Source of the DNA: Candidatus Gastranaerophilales bacterium
Lineage (GTDB): Bacteria; Cyanobacteriota; Vampirovibrionia; Gastranaerophilales; Gastranaerophilaceae
NCBI GenBank assembly: GCA_944323115.1
Contig: CALURG010000002.1
Span: 91,448-155,447, forward strand
Length of the DNA stretch: 64,000 bases
Direction of reading: 5' to 3'
Part shown: piece by piece, positions 11,024-19,432 of the stretch
How the letters are laid out: each line of letters begins with the position of its first letter
Position numbering within the stretch: the first letter of the stretch is position 1
Translations under genes and position numbers: made by a program
The notes under the pieces: model-generated
What the model was told of the DNA's origin: nothing
Databases searched by the model: none
What the model saw: only the letters and a program-made list of their open reading frames with translations

Positions 11024-11434
11024 ATGAATAATAAATTTAACATAATAAAAATATCCGGATTTAAAGGTTTAATTGTTGCGGCATTTGTCGTTTGCTGTTT
11101 GTTTGCAGGATTTTTAATGTTTCCCGGATGGGTATGTATGCACCTGTGGAATTTTACGGCAGGATTTTTTGAACAAATGCCTTCAATGACAATGGTTCAT
11201 GGTATTTTACTTTGGTGTATCATTGCTCTATCTCTATATGCACTCAATAAAGGTAACTTTTCAATATCAATTGGACATTCGGTTCCTTTGCCAAGAAATG
11301 ACGAAAGAATCAAAGAAATAATACGACAAATTAATGAGAGAAATGCAAAAATCCTTTCTTCAGAAAATATTTTTGAAGACAAAGGTGAAAATTCTGATAA
11401 AAATAACGAAAATAATGATAAAATTGTAAAATAA
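11024..11434 (+). CDS. Small two-helix membrane protein, unknown
   Basis: A 136-residue protein with two hydrophobic helices (about 14-36 and 57-75), then a charged tail ending in Asn, Asp and Lys-rich sequence. The first helix is followed by FPGWVCMHLWN, rich in aromatics. I do not recognise the family. It lies 30 bases after ligA and 24 before the SIMPL gene, all on the same strand. The ribosome site (AAGG) is rather distant, about 13 bases, so the level of translation is uncertain. Confidence 0.65.
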   Translation: MNNKFNIIKISGFKGLIVAAFVVCCLFAGFLMFPGWVCMHLWNFTAGFFEQMPSMTMVHGILLWCIIALSLYALNKGNFSISIGHSVPLPRNDERIKEIIRQINERNAKILSSENIFEDKGENSDKNNENNDKIVK

Positions 11435-11458
11435 TTTTAAATAATATAAGGAGTTATT

Positions 11459-12184
11459 ATGAAAAAATTCTTAATCGGTCTAATGATTGCATTTGTATGT
11501 AATATCCCAATGTCTGCAAAGGCACTTACCATAGTAAATAAAGATATGGGTTTCATTTCAGTAAATGCTTCTTCCTCAAAGGAGGTTGTCCCAGATACTG
11601 CTTCGATATCATTTGCGGTTGAAACTTTTGCACCAGATTCTAAAACAGCAGTAGCAAAAAATAAAGAAATTACATCCAAACTTATACTTGCTCTAAAACC
11701 AATCCTTGCTGTTGAAAGCTCTGATTCGATTCAAACAAAGAACTTTATTTTGAAACCAAACTATATTACAGAAAAAAACGGTAAAAAAACATTTAAAAAT
11801 TATTCTGCAACAAACATAGTATTTGTAAAAACAAAAAAACTTGAAAATGTTTCAAAATTGATTGATACTGCCGCAGAAAATAATGTAACAAACATCAGCG
11901 AATTGAATTTTTATATAGAAAATGAAAAACAGTATACTTCTGAACTTGCAAGAGAAGCAATAAATAAAGCCAAAATTATAGCTAACCTTACAGCTTCTGA
12001 ATTAAATCAAAAAGTAAAAGGTATAAAATCAATAAGAGTTAATATTTATCCGCAAAATCGTTATATGAGCACATATGCTGCTTCTTCTAACGCAATCGGT
12101 GCGGGAGCAAAGAGCGGAACACCTATTGAGTTTGGAAAAACTAAAATACAAGCAAATGTTGATGCTGAGTTTTACGTAAAATAA
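11459..12184 (+). CDS. SIMPL (DUF541) domain secreted protein
   Basis: The protein begins with a Sec signal peptide (MKKFLIGLMIAFVCNIPMSAKA, cleavage near residue 22). The mature part is a SIMPL/BP26 domain: an opening strand GFISVNASSSKEVVPDTASISFAVE, a central FKNYSATNIV, and the C-terminal AREAINKAKIIANLTASEL helix. SIMPL proteins are periplasmic or outer-membrane associated, and some form ring channels; no enzymatic role is known. There is a strong AAGGAG site. Its stop abuts the next ATG (hisC fusion). Confidence 0.85.
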   Translation: MKKFLIGLMIAFVCNIPMSAKALTIVNKDMGFISVNASSSKEVVPDTASISFAVETFAPDSKTAVAKNKEITSKLILALKPILAVESSDSIQTKNFILKPNYITEKNGKKTFKNYSATNIVFVKTKKLENVSKLIDTAAENNVTNISELNFYIENEKQYTSELAREAINKAKIIANLTASELNQKVKGIKSIRVNIYPQNRYMSTYAASSNAIGAGAKSGTPIEFGKTKIQANVDAEFYVK

Positions 12185-13903
12185 ATGCTTACACCAAAAG
12201 AAAATATAATTAATTTAGAACCATATAGTATTGCTTCATACCCTACAAATTGGGATATGAAGCTTGATGCTAATGAAAATTATATTGGCCCGTCTACACA
12301 AGTTTTAAAAGCATTAAAGTCAATTTCTGTGCAAGATATATCACAATATCCGTATTATGGCGAATTATATAGTATTTTGGCAGATATTTTAGATGTCTGT
12401 TCAAATGAAATTGTACTTACTAATGGTGCAGATGAAGCAATATATGCAGTTTTGAATACTTATATTTCCAAAAATGATAAAGTAGTGACAGTTACACCTT
12501 CATTTGTCATGCCCAAAATTTATTCAAATTTATTAGAAGCAAATTATATAGAGATACCTTATAAAAACAAATGGGAATATCCGCTCGATGACATTAAAAA
12601 TTGTCTGTCACAAGGTGCAAAAGCGTTGATTATTACATCACCTAATAACCCTACAGGAGACATTGTCTCTAAAGCAATGATTGAAGATATTTTAATATCA
12701 TTTCCGGAAACCCTTGTTATTTTAGATGAGACATATGCAAATTATTCCGGCAATTCGAATGTAAAATTAGCACAGGTATATCAAAATTTGGCAGTTATTA
12801 GATCAATGTCAAAAGATTATGCACTGGCTGGATTAAGACTGGGCTATGTTGTTTCGGATTCTGAAAATATATTAAACATCAGAAAGGTATTAAGCCCGTA
12901 CAATGTCAATAATGCAGCAGTAATTGCTGCAAAAGCTGCTCTTGCCGATAAAAATTACTTGTCTTATGTAGTAAATGAGATTTCAGAATCAAGAGAATTT
13001 TTATCATCTGAACTGCAAAAAATGGGTGTGATTGTTTATAAATCGCATGCTAACTTTATACTCGCTGATATGGGCAAAAAAGCCGAACTTTTCTATAACA
13101 TATTAAAAGCTAATAAAGTTATAGTAAAAAGATACAGAGATGAGCAATATCTTGAAAACTGCCTTAGAATCACTGTACCTACATTAAGTGCATCAAAAAG
13201 GATACTTGAGTTTTTAAAAACAAAAATTACTCTGGTTTTTGATATGGATGGTGTACTTGTTGATGTAAGCAAATCATATTACGAGGCAATAAAATATACT
13301 TACAACTATTTTACTGGTAAAACAATTACCGATGAACAAATTTGTGATGCGAAGAAAAAGGGCGGTCTTAATAATGATTGGGACTTAACTTCATATTTAA
13401 TAAAACAATCCGGATTTGATTTTTCTTATGAAAAAATTGTAGATGTTTTTCAAAGCAATTACTGGAAAGATGGCAGTGGCAGCATTAATAATGAAACATT
13501 ATTGATTGATAAATCATTGCTAAATAAATTGGCAGAAAAATACAATTTAGCAATTTTTACAGGACGTCCCGGACAAGAGGCATTATTTACACTCAGCAAA
13601 TTTGAAATTAAAGATTATTTCGGAAAAATTGTAACTATGGATGATTTGCCCAAAGATAGGCAAAAACCTGATACAATGGGGCTTTCAATAATCAAGGATT
13701 CTTTTTTTACAGACTATTTAGTATATTTCGGTGACAGCATTGACGACATGAAATGTGCAAAAAACTTTGTTTCGACTTTTGCTGTCGGTGTTTTACCTCC
13801 TCAGAACAAAACTGATGATTTGAAGCATACACTACAGCATTCAGGTGCAGATAAAGTAATAAATTGCATCAACGATTTACAAAAAATACTGGAGAATAAC
13901 TAA
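12185..13903 (+). CDS. hisC: HisC aminotransferase fused to HAD histidinol-phosphatase-like domain
   Basis: Residues 1 to about 345 are a histidinol-phosphate aminotransferase: KLDANENYIGPS, TNGADEAIYAVL, TSPNNPTGD, DETYANY and the PLP lysine in SMSKDYALAGLRLGY (about 210). From about 347 a HAD domain begins with LVFDMDGVLVD, continues with FTGRPG, and ends with the acidic pair of YFGDSIDDM. It resembles the HAD-IA group TIGR01548, which I recall occurs fused to imidazoleglycerol-phosphate dehydratase in an oomycete. Here it sits beside hisB, so histidinol-phosphate phosphatase is the likely second activity. The fusion would catalyse two successive histidine steps. Confidence 0.9.
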   Translation: MLTPKENIINLEPYSIASYPTNWDMKLDANENYIGPSTQVLKALKSISVQDISQYPYYGELYSILADILDVCSNEIVLTNGADEAIYAVLNTYISKNDKVVTVTPSFVMPKIYSNLLEANYIEIPYKNKWEYPLDDIKNCLSQGAKALIITSPNNPTGDIVSKAMIEDILISFPETLVILDETYANYSGNSNVKLAQVYQNLAVIRSMSKDYALAGLRLGYVVSDSENILNIRKVLSPYNVNNAAVIAAKAALADKNYLSYVVNEISESREFLSSELQKMGVIVYKSHANFILADMGKKAELFYNILKANKVIVKRYRDEQYLENCLRITVPTLSASKRILEFLKTKITLVFDMDGVLVDVSKSYYEAIKYTYNYFTGKTITDEQICDAKKKGGLNNDWDLTSYLIKQSGFDFSYEKIVDVFQSNYWKDGSGSINNETLLIDKSLLNKLAEKYNLAIFTGRPGQEALFTLSKFEIKDYFGKIVTMDDLPKDRQKPDTMGLSIIKDSFFTDYLVYFGDSIDDMKCAKNFVSTFAVGVLPPQNKTDDLKHTLQHSGADKVINCINDLQKILENN

Positions 13904-13904
13904 T

Positions 13905-14483
13905 ATGAGAACAGCAAATATAGTACGCAAAACTTCAGAAACAGACGTAACCGTTGAATTAAATTTAGACGGCATTGGCGATTACAATATAGAAACGGAT
14001 TTTTTGTTTTTTAAGCATATGTTAGAACAGTTGGCATGCCATTCCGGATTTGACTTAAAAGTATCTGCAAAATCGTTGGACGGAGATGAGCATCATCTTG
14101 TTGAAGATGTTGCAATTACGCTGGGAAAAGCGATTTCTGGCGCATTGAGTAACAAAACAGGAATAAAAAGGTACGGACAACAACTTTTGCCTATGGATGA
14201 AGCTTTAATATTGTGTGCAGTTGACGTTTCAGGCAGAGCATATTCTAATGTTGATGTAAATATAACTGAGGAAAAAATATCAGATTTTTCCGCAATAATG
14301 CTGCCTCATTTTTTTAACAGTTTTGTACAAAATTCCGGAATAACCATACACATAAAACAACTTTATGGTAAAGATTCTCATCATATTGCCGAAGCTGTCT
14401 TTAAATCATTTGCAAGAGCTCTTTCAGAAGCAGTAATGCAAAACTCCTGCACTAAAATACCATCAACAAAAGGTGTTTTGTAG
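13905..14483 (+). CDS. hisB: Imidazoleglycerol-phosphate dehydratase HisB
   Basis: HisB removes water from imidazoleglycerol phosphate to give imidazole acetol phosphate, the substrate of the aminotransferase encoded just upstream. The two manganese-binding motifs DEHHLVEDVAI and DSHHIAEAVFK are both present, and length 192 is that of the single-domain enzyme without the E. coli phosphatase half. The start is one base after the upstream stop. A long hairpin terminator follows. Confidence 0.97.
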   Translation: MRTANIVRKTSETDVTVELNLDGIGDYNIETDFLFFKHMLEQLACHSGFDLKVSAKSLDGDEHHLVEDVAITLGKAISGALSNKTGIKRYGQQLLPMDEALILCAVDVSGRAYSNVDVNITEEKISDFSAIMLPHFFNSFVQNSGITIHIKQLYGKDSHHIAEAVFKSFARALSEAVMQNSCTKIPSTKGVL

Positions 14484-14511
14484 TCAGGAACAAACAATCA
14501 ATTTATACGTC

Positions 14512-14562
14512 ATAAAAGATGTCCAATCTTCACATTACAAAGTGAGAGAGGACATCTTTTAT
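14512..14562. terminator. Bidirectional hairpin terminator after hisB
   Basis: A perfect 13-bp stem, ATAAAAGATGTCC with its complement at 14550-14562, encloses a 25-base loop that can pair further (TCAC/GTGA). It lies 28 bases past the hisB stop and 22 bases past the stop of the small minus-strand gene, so it can serve both. Confidence 0.8.
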
Positions 14563-14584
14563 CAGTTAACCTGGTATCGGTGTA

Positions 14585-14680
14585 TTAGTGTTGTGCTGCA
14601 CGTTTTTCTACAAGTTCAGGAATTGTGATGAAGCACAAATACATTAAACCGCCGAAAGCTACGAAACTTAAAATTTCCAT
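14585..14680 (-). CDS. 31-residue single-pass membrane protein
   Basis: An ATG at 14680 preceded by TAGGTGG opens 31 codons ending in TAA. Residues 3-21 are hydrophobic (LSFVAFGGLMYLCFITIP, with small residues in the middle), and a short charged tail ELVEKRAAQH follows, as in single-helix subunits of membrane complexes. A TATAAT element lies about 50 bases upstream and the shared terminator follows. I do not recognise the sequence. The good ribosome site, isolated transcription unit and coherent protein make it likely real. Confidence 0.55.
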   Translation of the reverse strand: MEILSFVAFGGLMYLCFITIPELVEKRAAQH

Positions 14681-14834
14681 GATGCCACCTACTTTATCTA
14701 TTAAACTACAACTATTATCTATTACATGATTATAATGCCCAATTTTTAAAATTCTAAACATCTGTTTGGGGTATAAATTAAAAATTATTAATAAATTATA
14801 AAATATAGACTATTTATAGTATTATGAGGATTGT

Positions 14835-15176
14835 ATGAATAAGAAAATTATTGAAATGCTATTTTCTGATATGTGTTGTTCGGAATGCAAAGCAGACTTT
14901 AGTGAGGACTCTGTCTTTATACTTAGACAAGAGAAAAATCTTAATGTTATGCAAATTGTTTGTCAAAATTGCGGCAAATCGTTTGGTGTTGCACTTTTAG
15001 GAAACTGTGATGAAAAGGGTACAAAAGAATTTACAAAAGATGAACTGGCACTGCAAATTCAGGAAGGACCTGATGCAATTTGCTATGATGATGTCATAGA
15101 TGCACATAACTTCTTTAAAAACCTTGAAGATGACTGGCAGAAATATATACCGGAAAATCTCAAGAAAAATCTATAA
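14835..15176 (+). CDS. Small zinc-ribbon protein, unknown
   Basis: A 113-residue protein with two CxxC pairs (C15-C18 and C43-C46) separated by about 25 residues, typical of a zinc ribbon. The remainder is acidic, with a DAHNFFKNLEDDWQKY segment near the end. It has a GAGG site and its own upstream TATAAT-like sequence (14731). It may be an adaptor or regulator, but no function can be read. Its 3' end overlaps the convergent engB by six bases. Confidence 0.7.
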   Translation: MNKKIIEMLFSDMCCSECKADFSEDSVFILRQEKNLNVMQIVCQNCGKSFGVALLGNCDEKGTKEFTKDELALQIQEGPDAICYDDVIDAHNFFKNLEDDWQKYIPENLKKNL

Positions 15177-15746
15177 TATAGCCTTTTCAATATAAGATAT
15201 TATTTGCTCATTGTATCTTTTATCTATTGCAGAAAAAGGCAAAACATCGCAACCTGTTTCATTTTGCAGTTCTTTTATTTTAGAAAGGATTTTGGATTTT
15301 GGTGATAGATCAATCTTTGTAGCAATTACAAGAGTTCGAAGATTGTGAAACTTCAACCACTCCTGCATTAGCAAATCATTTTTCTGTATACTGTGCCTTG
15401 AATCAATGAATTGAACATATAGCTTGATTGCTGTTCTTTTTAAAAGATATTCTTCAAGATTTTTCTGCCATTCATTTTGCATAGTTTTTGAAACATTTGC
15501 ATAACCGTAACCCGGCAGATCTGCTACAATGTATTTTTCATCAAATTCAAACAAATTTATTAATCTGGTCTTGCCCGGCTTGTTGCTGGTTTTTGCAAGT
15601 TTGGTATTATTTGTCAAACCATTAATAAAAGATGATTTACCGACATTTGATCTGCCCAGCAATGCAATTTCAGGTTTATTGAAATCAGGACAGGCTGAAA
15701 TATTGGGTGCACTAGTTATAAATCTTGCTTTTTTGACTAATATCAT
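15171..15746 (-). CDS. engB: GTP-binding protein EngB (YihA/YsxC)
   Basis: Essential GTPase of 50S ribosome assembly. G1 is GRSNVGKSSFIN, G2 is near KPGKTRLINLFE, G3 DLPGYGYA, G4 TKID. Length 191 is normal. A possible upstream gene on the same strand overlaps its start by 35 bases. Confidence 0.95.
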   Translation of the reverse strand: MILVKKARFITSAPNISACPDFNKPEIALLGRSNVGKSSFINGLTNNTKLAKTSNKPGKTRLINLFEFDEKYIVADLPGYGYANVSKTMQNEWQKNLEEYLLKRTAIKLYVQFIDSRHSIQKNDLLMQEWLKFHNLRTLVIATKIDLSPKSKILSKIKELQNETGCDVLPFSAIDKRYNEQIISYIEKAIL

Positions 15747-15978
15747 TTTCTTTACTTAGCATTTTTCTTTTATACAACACAGAAGTCAAAAGATTGTAGA
15801 CATTCGGACTGTTATAAACATTTATCTGTGCTGATTCGTTTGATAAATTAAACTGCACTTTGTTATTTACTTCAATTCCGCTTGCTTCAACATGACAAAT
15901 TTGTATTATTCTATCTCGAATAATACTTAACGGCTGTGACATAAATAATTCAAATGATTTAAAAATATTCATTCTCAT
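15712..15978 (-). CDS. Hypothetical 88-residue protein overlapping engB
   Basis: An open frame on the same strand as engB ends 35 bases inside it. From the ATG at 15978 it encodes MRMNIFKSFELF and a soluble, Asn/Ser-rich remainder with SPNVYNLLTS. There is no recognisable family and the ribosome site is weak. It could be a small gene coupled to engB, or a chance frame; the overlap and the lack of other genes in this stretch give modest support only. Confidence 0.35.
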   Translation of the reverse strand: MRMNIFKSFELFMSQPLSIIRDRIIQICHVEASGIEVNNKVQFNLSNESAQINVYNSPNVYNLLTSVLYKRKMLSKENDISQKSKIYN

Positions 15979-16069
15979 TGAGCTTATCTTAACAAATAAG
16001 ACAGGCAAATTCAATTTTAACCGGTATAATTGTTACGGAAATAAAATATTGATGGTATTTAGCGAGACC

Positions 16070-16098
16070 GCCATTCTTGAATGGCACATCCCGGGATG
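16070..16098. repeat. Two adjacent perfect palindromes
   Basis: GCCATTC-TT-GAATGGC (16070-16085) is followed after one base by CATCCCGGGATG (16087-16098). They are just downstream of the minus-strand gene ending at 16101. Neither is followed by a T-run, so a simple terminator is unlikely; they could be a 3' RNA structure or protein-binding sites. Confidence 0.6.
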
Positions 16099-16100
16099 AA

Positions 16101-16406
16101 TTATGCATTCAAGTTCAAAGTAAAGTCTTTTTTAACGTTTGTATCAAGTAATTTTTGATAACTTTCAAGCTGTGAAGTTACGGCTTTTTGTTGTGTTTCA
16201 AAATTCTTTTGCTGAAGCTCAAGATATGAATCCATTGCCTGTAATCTTTTAACTCTCGGATCATTTTCCCAATCGCAATCTGAAAGCTGCATTGTTTGAT
16301 TTGCGATTTGTTGTCTTTTGTTGCTTATGTTCATGATAGTGTACTCTAAATTGCTTTTGTACAATGTACATGAAATAATGTTAGCTTGAACTGCTGCTAT
16401 TGTCAT
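16101..16406 (-). CDS. Short coiled-coil paralogue of the MGMAASQ family
   Basis: A 101-residue, almost wholly helical protein with a strong AAGGAGAG site. It aligns with the 107-residue protein at 44830 and with the two ends of the long proteins at 41006 and 42352: the N-terminal segment has NLEYTIMNISNKRQQIANQ (compare NTEYEGQQINQQRTALANQ), and the C-terminal coiled coil ends SYQKLLDTNVKKDF (compare AVKKVIDKNIEETF). It keeps both ends and lacks the variable centre. It has no signal peptide. Function is unknown; see the cluster at 41-45 kb. Confidence 0.75.
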   Translation of the reverse strand: MTIAAVQANIISCTLYKSNLEYTIMNISNKRQQIANQTMQLSDCDWENDPRVKRLQAMDSYLELQQKNFETQQKAVTSQLESYQKLLDTNVKKDFTLNLNA

Positions 16407-16655
16407 TTTTTCTCTCCTTAAAACTTAGTCTAGTGGTACGGGTAATTGTAAATGGTATTTGGTATTTTTTCTCTGTTTTTGTTTTTTTCTCTCTTGTATA
16501 TATATAAAAAAAAATTGTTATAGAAAATTGCTATATTTGTTATATATCGTGTTACAATTCTTAACATATAACAAATACAGTCCTAAGTGCCTTATTGCAA
16601 GGCATTATGACATTAATGCAATTGTTTTACGGAAAACAAAGTATATACTTTTTAT

Positions 16656-17018
16656 TTACTCTTTATTTAATGCTTTATTCAAAGCTGCTTCCAAAGTTTC
16701 TATTTTAGCTTGTAATGATGCTATTTTTGCTGAATTTTCATCGTTTTCAATAGATATATTCTCATGTCTTTTTTGGTATGCATTACAAAGTTGATTTGTT
16801 TTTGAGTTTAAAACCTTACAAAGCATAAAACCTGAGAGATAAGCAGCAACAAATATCATAGATGACAATATATATAATTTTGTCGTATATTCTTTTTGCA
16901 AAATAAAACAGTAATAATTGGTCATTTTGTCGAAATTAAAATATACAAACAAGATAAAACCGGCTATGACAAAGAAATTTAAAAATATATATACTAAATT
17001 AGTTATATTTTTCTTCAT
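16656..17018 (-). CDS. Small membrane protein with coiled-coil tail
   Basis: Two hydrophobic helices (about 8-26 and 47-66) are followed by a helical, heptad-rich tail (SAKIASLQAKIETLEAALNKAL). The layout recalls LapA-domain (DUF1049) proteins, which is a guess. The ATG has a GAGGAGT site and overlaps the stop of the upstream pseudouridine synthase gene by four bases, so it is the last gene of the minus-strand run starting at 19333. About 250 bases without a gene follow, to 16407; they are T-rich and hold a small TGCCTT/AAGGCA hairpin near 16590-16606. Confidence 0.7.
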   Translation of the reverse strand: MKKNITNLVYIFLNFFVIAGFILFVYFNFDKMTNYYCFILQKEYTTKLYILSSMIFVAAYLSGFMLCKVLNSKTNQLCNAYQKRHENISIENDENSAKIASLQAKIETLEAALNKALNKE

Positions 17019-17941
17019 TTTTTACTCCTCAAATAATTTAATGTTCTTATTATATCATTGTCAAATTCCATATCCACAATATGTTCACAATTATCACTCG
17101 GGGAAACAAATTTAAGATAATGGGCCTGTAATACTTGTTCTTGCGTTTTGACAGGAAAACTCGGTGCACCGTACAGTGTATCATTTACTATAGGATGTTT
17201 TATATAGGACATGTGAACTCTTATTTGATGGGTTCTTCCTGTTTCTATCGTTATCTCCAAAAGAGTGTGCTTATCAAATCTTTCAAGCACGCTGTAATGT
17301 GTTATTGCTTCCTTTCCTTCTTCAGTTACCGCCATTTTTTCAGGTTTTTTAGGATTACGGCCTATATTAGTTATTATTGTTCCATCATCGTTGTCAAAAA
17401 CACCGTTTACCACTGCGAAATACTTCTTAACGATTGAGTGTTCCTGCATTTGTCTTTTTAAAAAATCATAAGTGTCATTGTTCTTAGCAATCATAAGAAG
17501 CCCTGAAGTATTTCTGTCCAATCTGTGTACAATACCCGGCCTTAAATGTCCGTTGCTGGTAGAAAGATTCTCAGCATAGTTGAACAAAAGTGCATTCACT
17601 AAAGTGTCGCTGTATTCTGAAACAGTAGGATGAGTAAGCATTCCGGCAGGTTTGTTTACAACAAGCATACAATTGTCTTCGTACTTTATGTCAAGAGGTA
17701 AATCCTGCGGTTGAGGTATACAATTTTCAGCGGTTTTAAAATTAATGTATACTACATCACCGGCTTTTACTATATAAGAAGGTTTCGTTTCTGCATTGTT
17801 AACCAGCACATTATTATTTTTAATCTGCTTTTGGATATAAGAACGAGACAAATACGGACAAACATCCGCAAGATAGCTGTCCAATCTTTGATTTTCATCA
17901 TCATTATATATAGTATATTGTTCAATGTTGCCCTGATTCAT
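17015..17941 (-). CDS. RluA-family 23S rRNA/tRNA pseudouridine synthase
   Basis: An S4 RNA-binding domain (RLDSYLADVCPYLSRSYIQKQI) is followed by the synthase domain with the catalytic aspartate in RPGIVHRLDRNTSGLL. This is the RluD-like type (about 308 residues), which probably makes pseudouridines in helix 69 of 23S rRNA; the exact target is not certain. ATG at 17941 is preferred because residues upstream of it are hydrophobic and belong to the overlapping lspA frame. It overlaps lspA by 20 bases. Confidence 0.93.
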   Translation of the reverse strand: MNQGNIEQYTIYNDDENQRLDSYLADVCPYLSRSYIQKQIKNNNVLVNNAETKPSYIVKAGDVVYINFKTAENCIPQPQDLPLDIKYEDNCMLVVNKPAGMLTHPTVSEYSDTLVNALLFNYAENLSTSNGHLRPGIVHRLDRNTSGLLMIAKNNDTYDFLKRQMQEHSIVKKYFAVVNGVFDNDDGTIITNIGRNPKKPEKMAVTEEGKEAITHYSVLERFDKHTLLEITIETGRTHQIRVHMSYIKHPIVNDTLYGAPSFPVKTQEQVLQAHYLKFVSPSDNCEHIVDMEFDNDIIRTLNYLRSKK

Positions 17942-18389
17942 TACTAAAAAGTATATTACAAATAAGAACAAATGCACCAATACATATAAATATATCGGAA
18001 ACGTTGAATATCGGGAAAATTACAAAATTCAGCCGTATATAGTCAGTAACAAAACCATCAGACAGCCTTTCAACCAGGTTACATATAATTCCCGATGTTA
18101 ATATTGAAGCAAATAAAAAATCGGATTTTGAAAATTTATCAAGATTTGAAAAAATATAAAAAAGAACAACAAACAGTATAACAATGGAAATTGTAATCAA
18201 AAAAGATGTATGAGTGTGCAATAAACTAAAAGCAGCACCGTAGTTTTTTATGTATTCAATTTGAAAAACCTTGAAATTGCAGTTGTTACAATGCAAAATT
18301 AAAAAGTTCCTAAGACTAAAAGACACAAAGCATAAAAATAATGTAATTATAAAAAATAATGCTGTCTTTTTAAGAAATTTTGTATCCAT
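17922..18389 (-). CDS. lspA: Lipoprotein signal peptidase LspA
   Basis: Signal peptidase II, an inner-membrane aspartyl protease that removes signal peptides from prolipoproteins. Four hydrophobic helices are visible. Conserved segments are KNYGAAFSLL, and the catalytic aspartates in FVTDYIR and FNVSDIFI. Length 155 is normal. It overlaps both neighbours: its start coincides with the stop of the secreted-protein gene upstream. Confidence 0.95.
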   Translation of the reverse strand: MDTKFLKKTALFFIITLFLCFVSFSLRNFLILHCNNCNFKVFQIEYIKNYGAAFSLLHTHTSFLITISIVILFVVLFYIFSNLDKFSKSDFLFASILTSGIICNLVERLSDGFVTDYIRLNFVIFPIFNVSDIFICIGAFVLICNILFSNESGQH

Positions 18390-19333
18390 TATTTATTCGG
18401 TCTCTCGGAGTTATATTTATCGGACTGATTAGTATCATTTTTAGGAACCTGTGCAACGTTATCAATTTTATGCTTAACAACATTTACTCTGCTTGAAAGA
18501 AAAGCAATACCGACAAGATTTACATTTATAGTGTCTTCTTTTATATCAGGTTTTGCAATTCCAATAGAGGCAATGGCGTTTTCATTCTTTGAACCGTCAT
18601 TGCTTATCAGTATTCGTTCCCTTATACCGTCTGATTTTATACTCCTAAACACCTCTGTACTTTTTTCGAGAGGATATGTAATAGGTTCGTTGTTAATCGA
18701 TACAAGTGCAACATACTTTCTAGGAACATCCATTTTTAAAATAGCAGTATATTCTTCCTCCGGAGAAACAAGTGCAGGTGCGTCCAAACGCATAGGAATA
18801 AATCTGGCTATTCCGTATCTCATTGATGTTTTTTCGTTTATGACGAAGTCAGAAACTATTCTCCATTCATTTGAGAATCTTTTTAAATAATATACGGCTG
18901 TTGAATCAGAATCTATATATCCGTTGCCTTTTATATATTCTACCGAAGAATTTGTCACACCGGACAATCTCTCATTTGTTATAACAGTTGCATTGTCCAA
19001 ATCAACATTTACAGAAATTACTTTTATACCGTACTTTACTTTAGGAAACTCTTTCCATGACTCAACAACCAGCTCTTTAAGTCTCGATTTACCGTAGCCA
19101 TCAGAGCTTTTGTATGAATCGTCATGCAAATTTAAGAATTCATCAAGCTTTTGTTCATTTGTGTATTTTTGGTAATCTTCAAAAATCTTTCTGATTTGGA
19201 TTTCCGCAGGAATATCTGATCTTTTGTGGAATCCGATTGAGGACAGATTAACAGCAAGTTTTGTATCGTCAGCAAGAACTAAATTACCGGCTAAATATAT
19301 AAAAATAAATAATAGAATTTTAAAATTTTTCAT
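18389..19333 (-). CDS. Secreted protein with NTF2-like region
   Basis: 314 residues with an N-terminal signal peptide (hydrophobic 5-20, cleavage near VLADD). Residues about 45-160 (FEDYQKYTNEQKLDEFLNLHDDSYKSS, then YYLKRFSNEWRIVSDF) look like an NTF2/SnoaL-type fold of the DUF4440 kind, usually a small-molecule pocket or a structural module. The C-terminal part is beta-rich with a polar end. It is first in the run leading to lspA and the pseudouridine synthase. I do not recognise an exact family. The signal peptide ends in A-D, not a lipobox. Confidence 0.7.
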   Translation of the reverse strand: MKNFKILLFIFIYLAGNLVLADDTKLAVNLSSIGFHKRSDIPAEIQIRKIFEDYQKYTNEQKLDEFLNLHDDSYKSSDGYGKSRLKELVVESWKEFPKVKYGIKVISVNVDLDNATVITNERLSGVTNSSVEYIKGNGYIDSDSTAVYYLKRFSNEWRIVSDFVINEKTSMRYGIARFIPMRLDAPALVSPEEEYTAILKMDVPRKYVALVSINNEPITYPLEKSTEVFRSIKSDGIRERILISNDGSKNENAIASIGIAKPDIKEDTINVNLVGIAFLSSRVNVVKHKIDNVAQVPKNDTNQSDKYNSERPNK

Positions 19334-19411
19334 TACTACAATATCTCCATCGCTAAATATTATACCAAAAACTTAATTTATCCAGAAATTACTTAATATA
19401 ATTTTTTCTAG

Positions 19412-19417
19412 TATAAT
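19412..19417 (+). promoter_or_regulatory. Putative -10 element of coaX
   Basis: A perfect TATAAT lies 15 bases before the coaX ATG, which has a GAGG site. Transcription would begin about nine bases before the start codon, giving a very short leader. No good -35 is seen. Confidence 0.4.
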
Positions 19418-19432
19418 TAACTTGAGGTAAAT

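Noticed and set aside
16459..16794. Plus-strand frame of 111 codons rich in Phe, Tyr and Cys
   Set aside because: It lacks a ribosome site, starts in T-rich intergenic DNA and overlaps the better supported minus-strand membrane protein gene.
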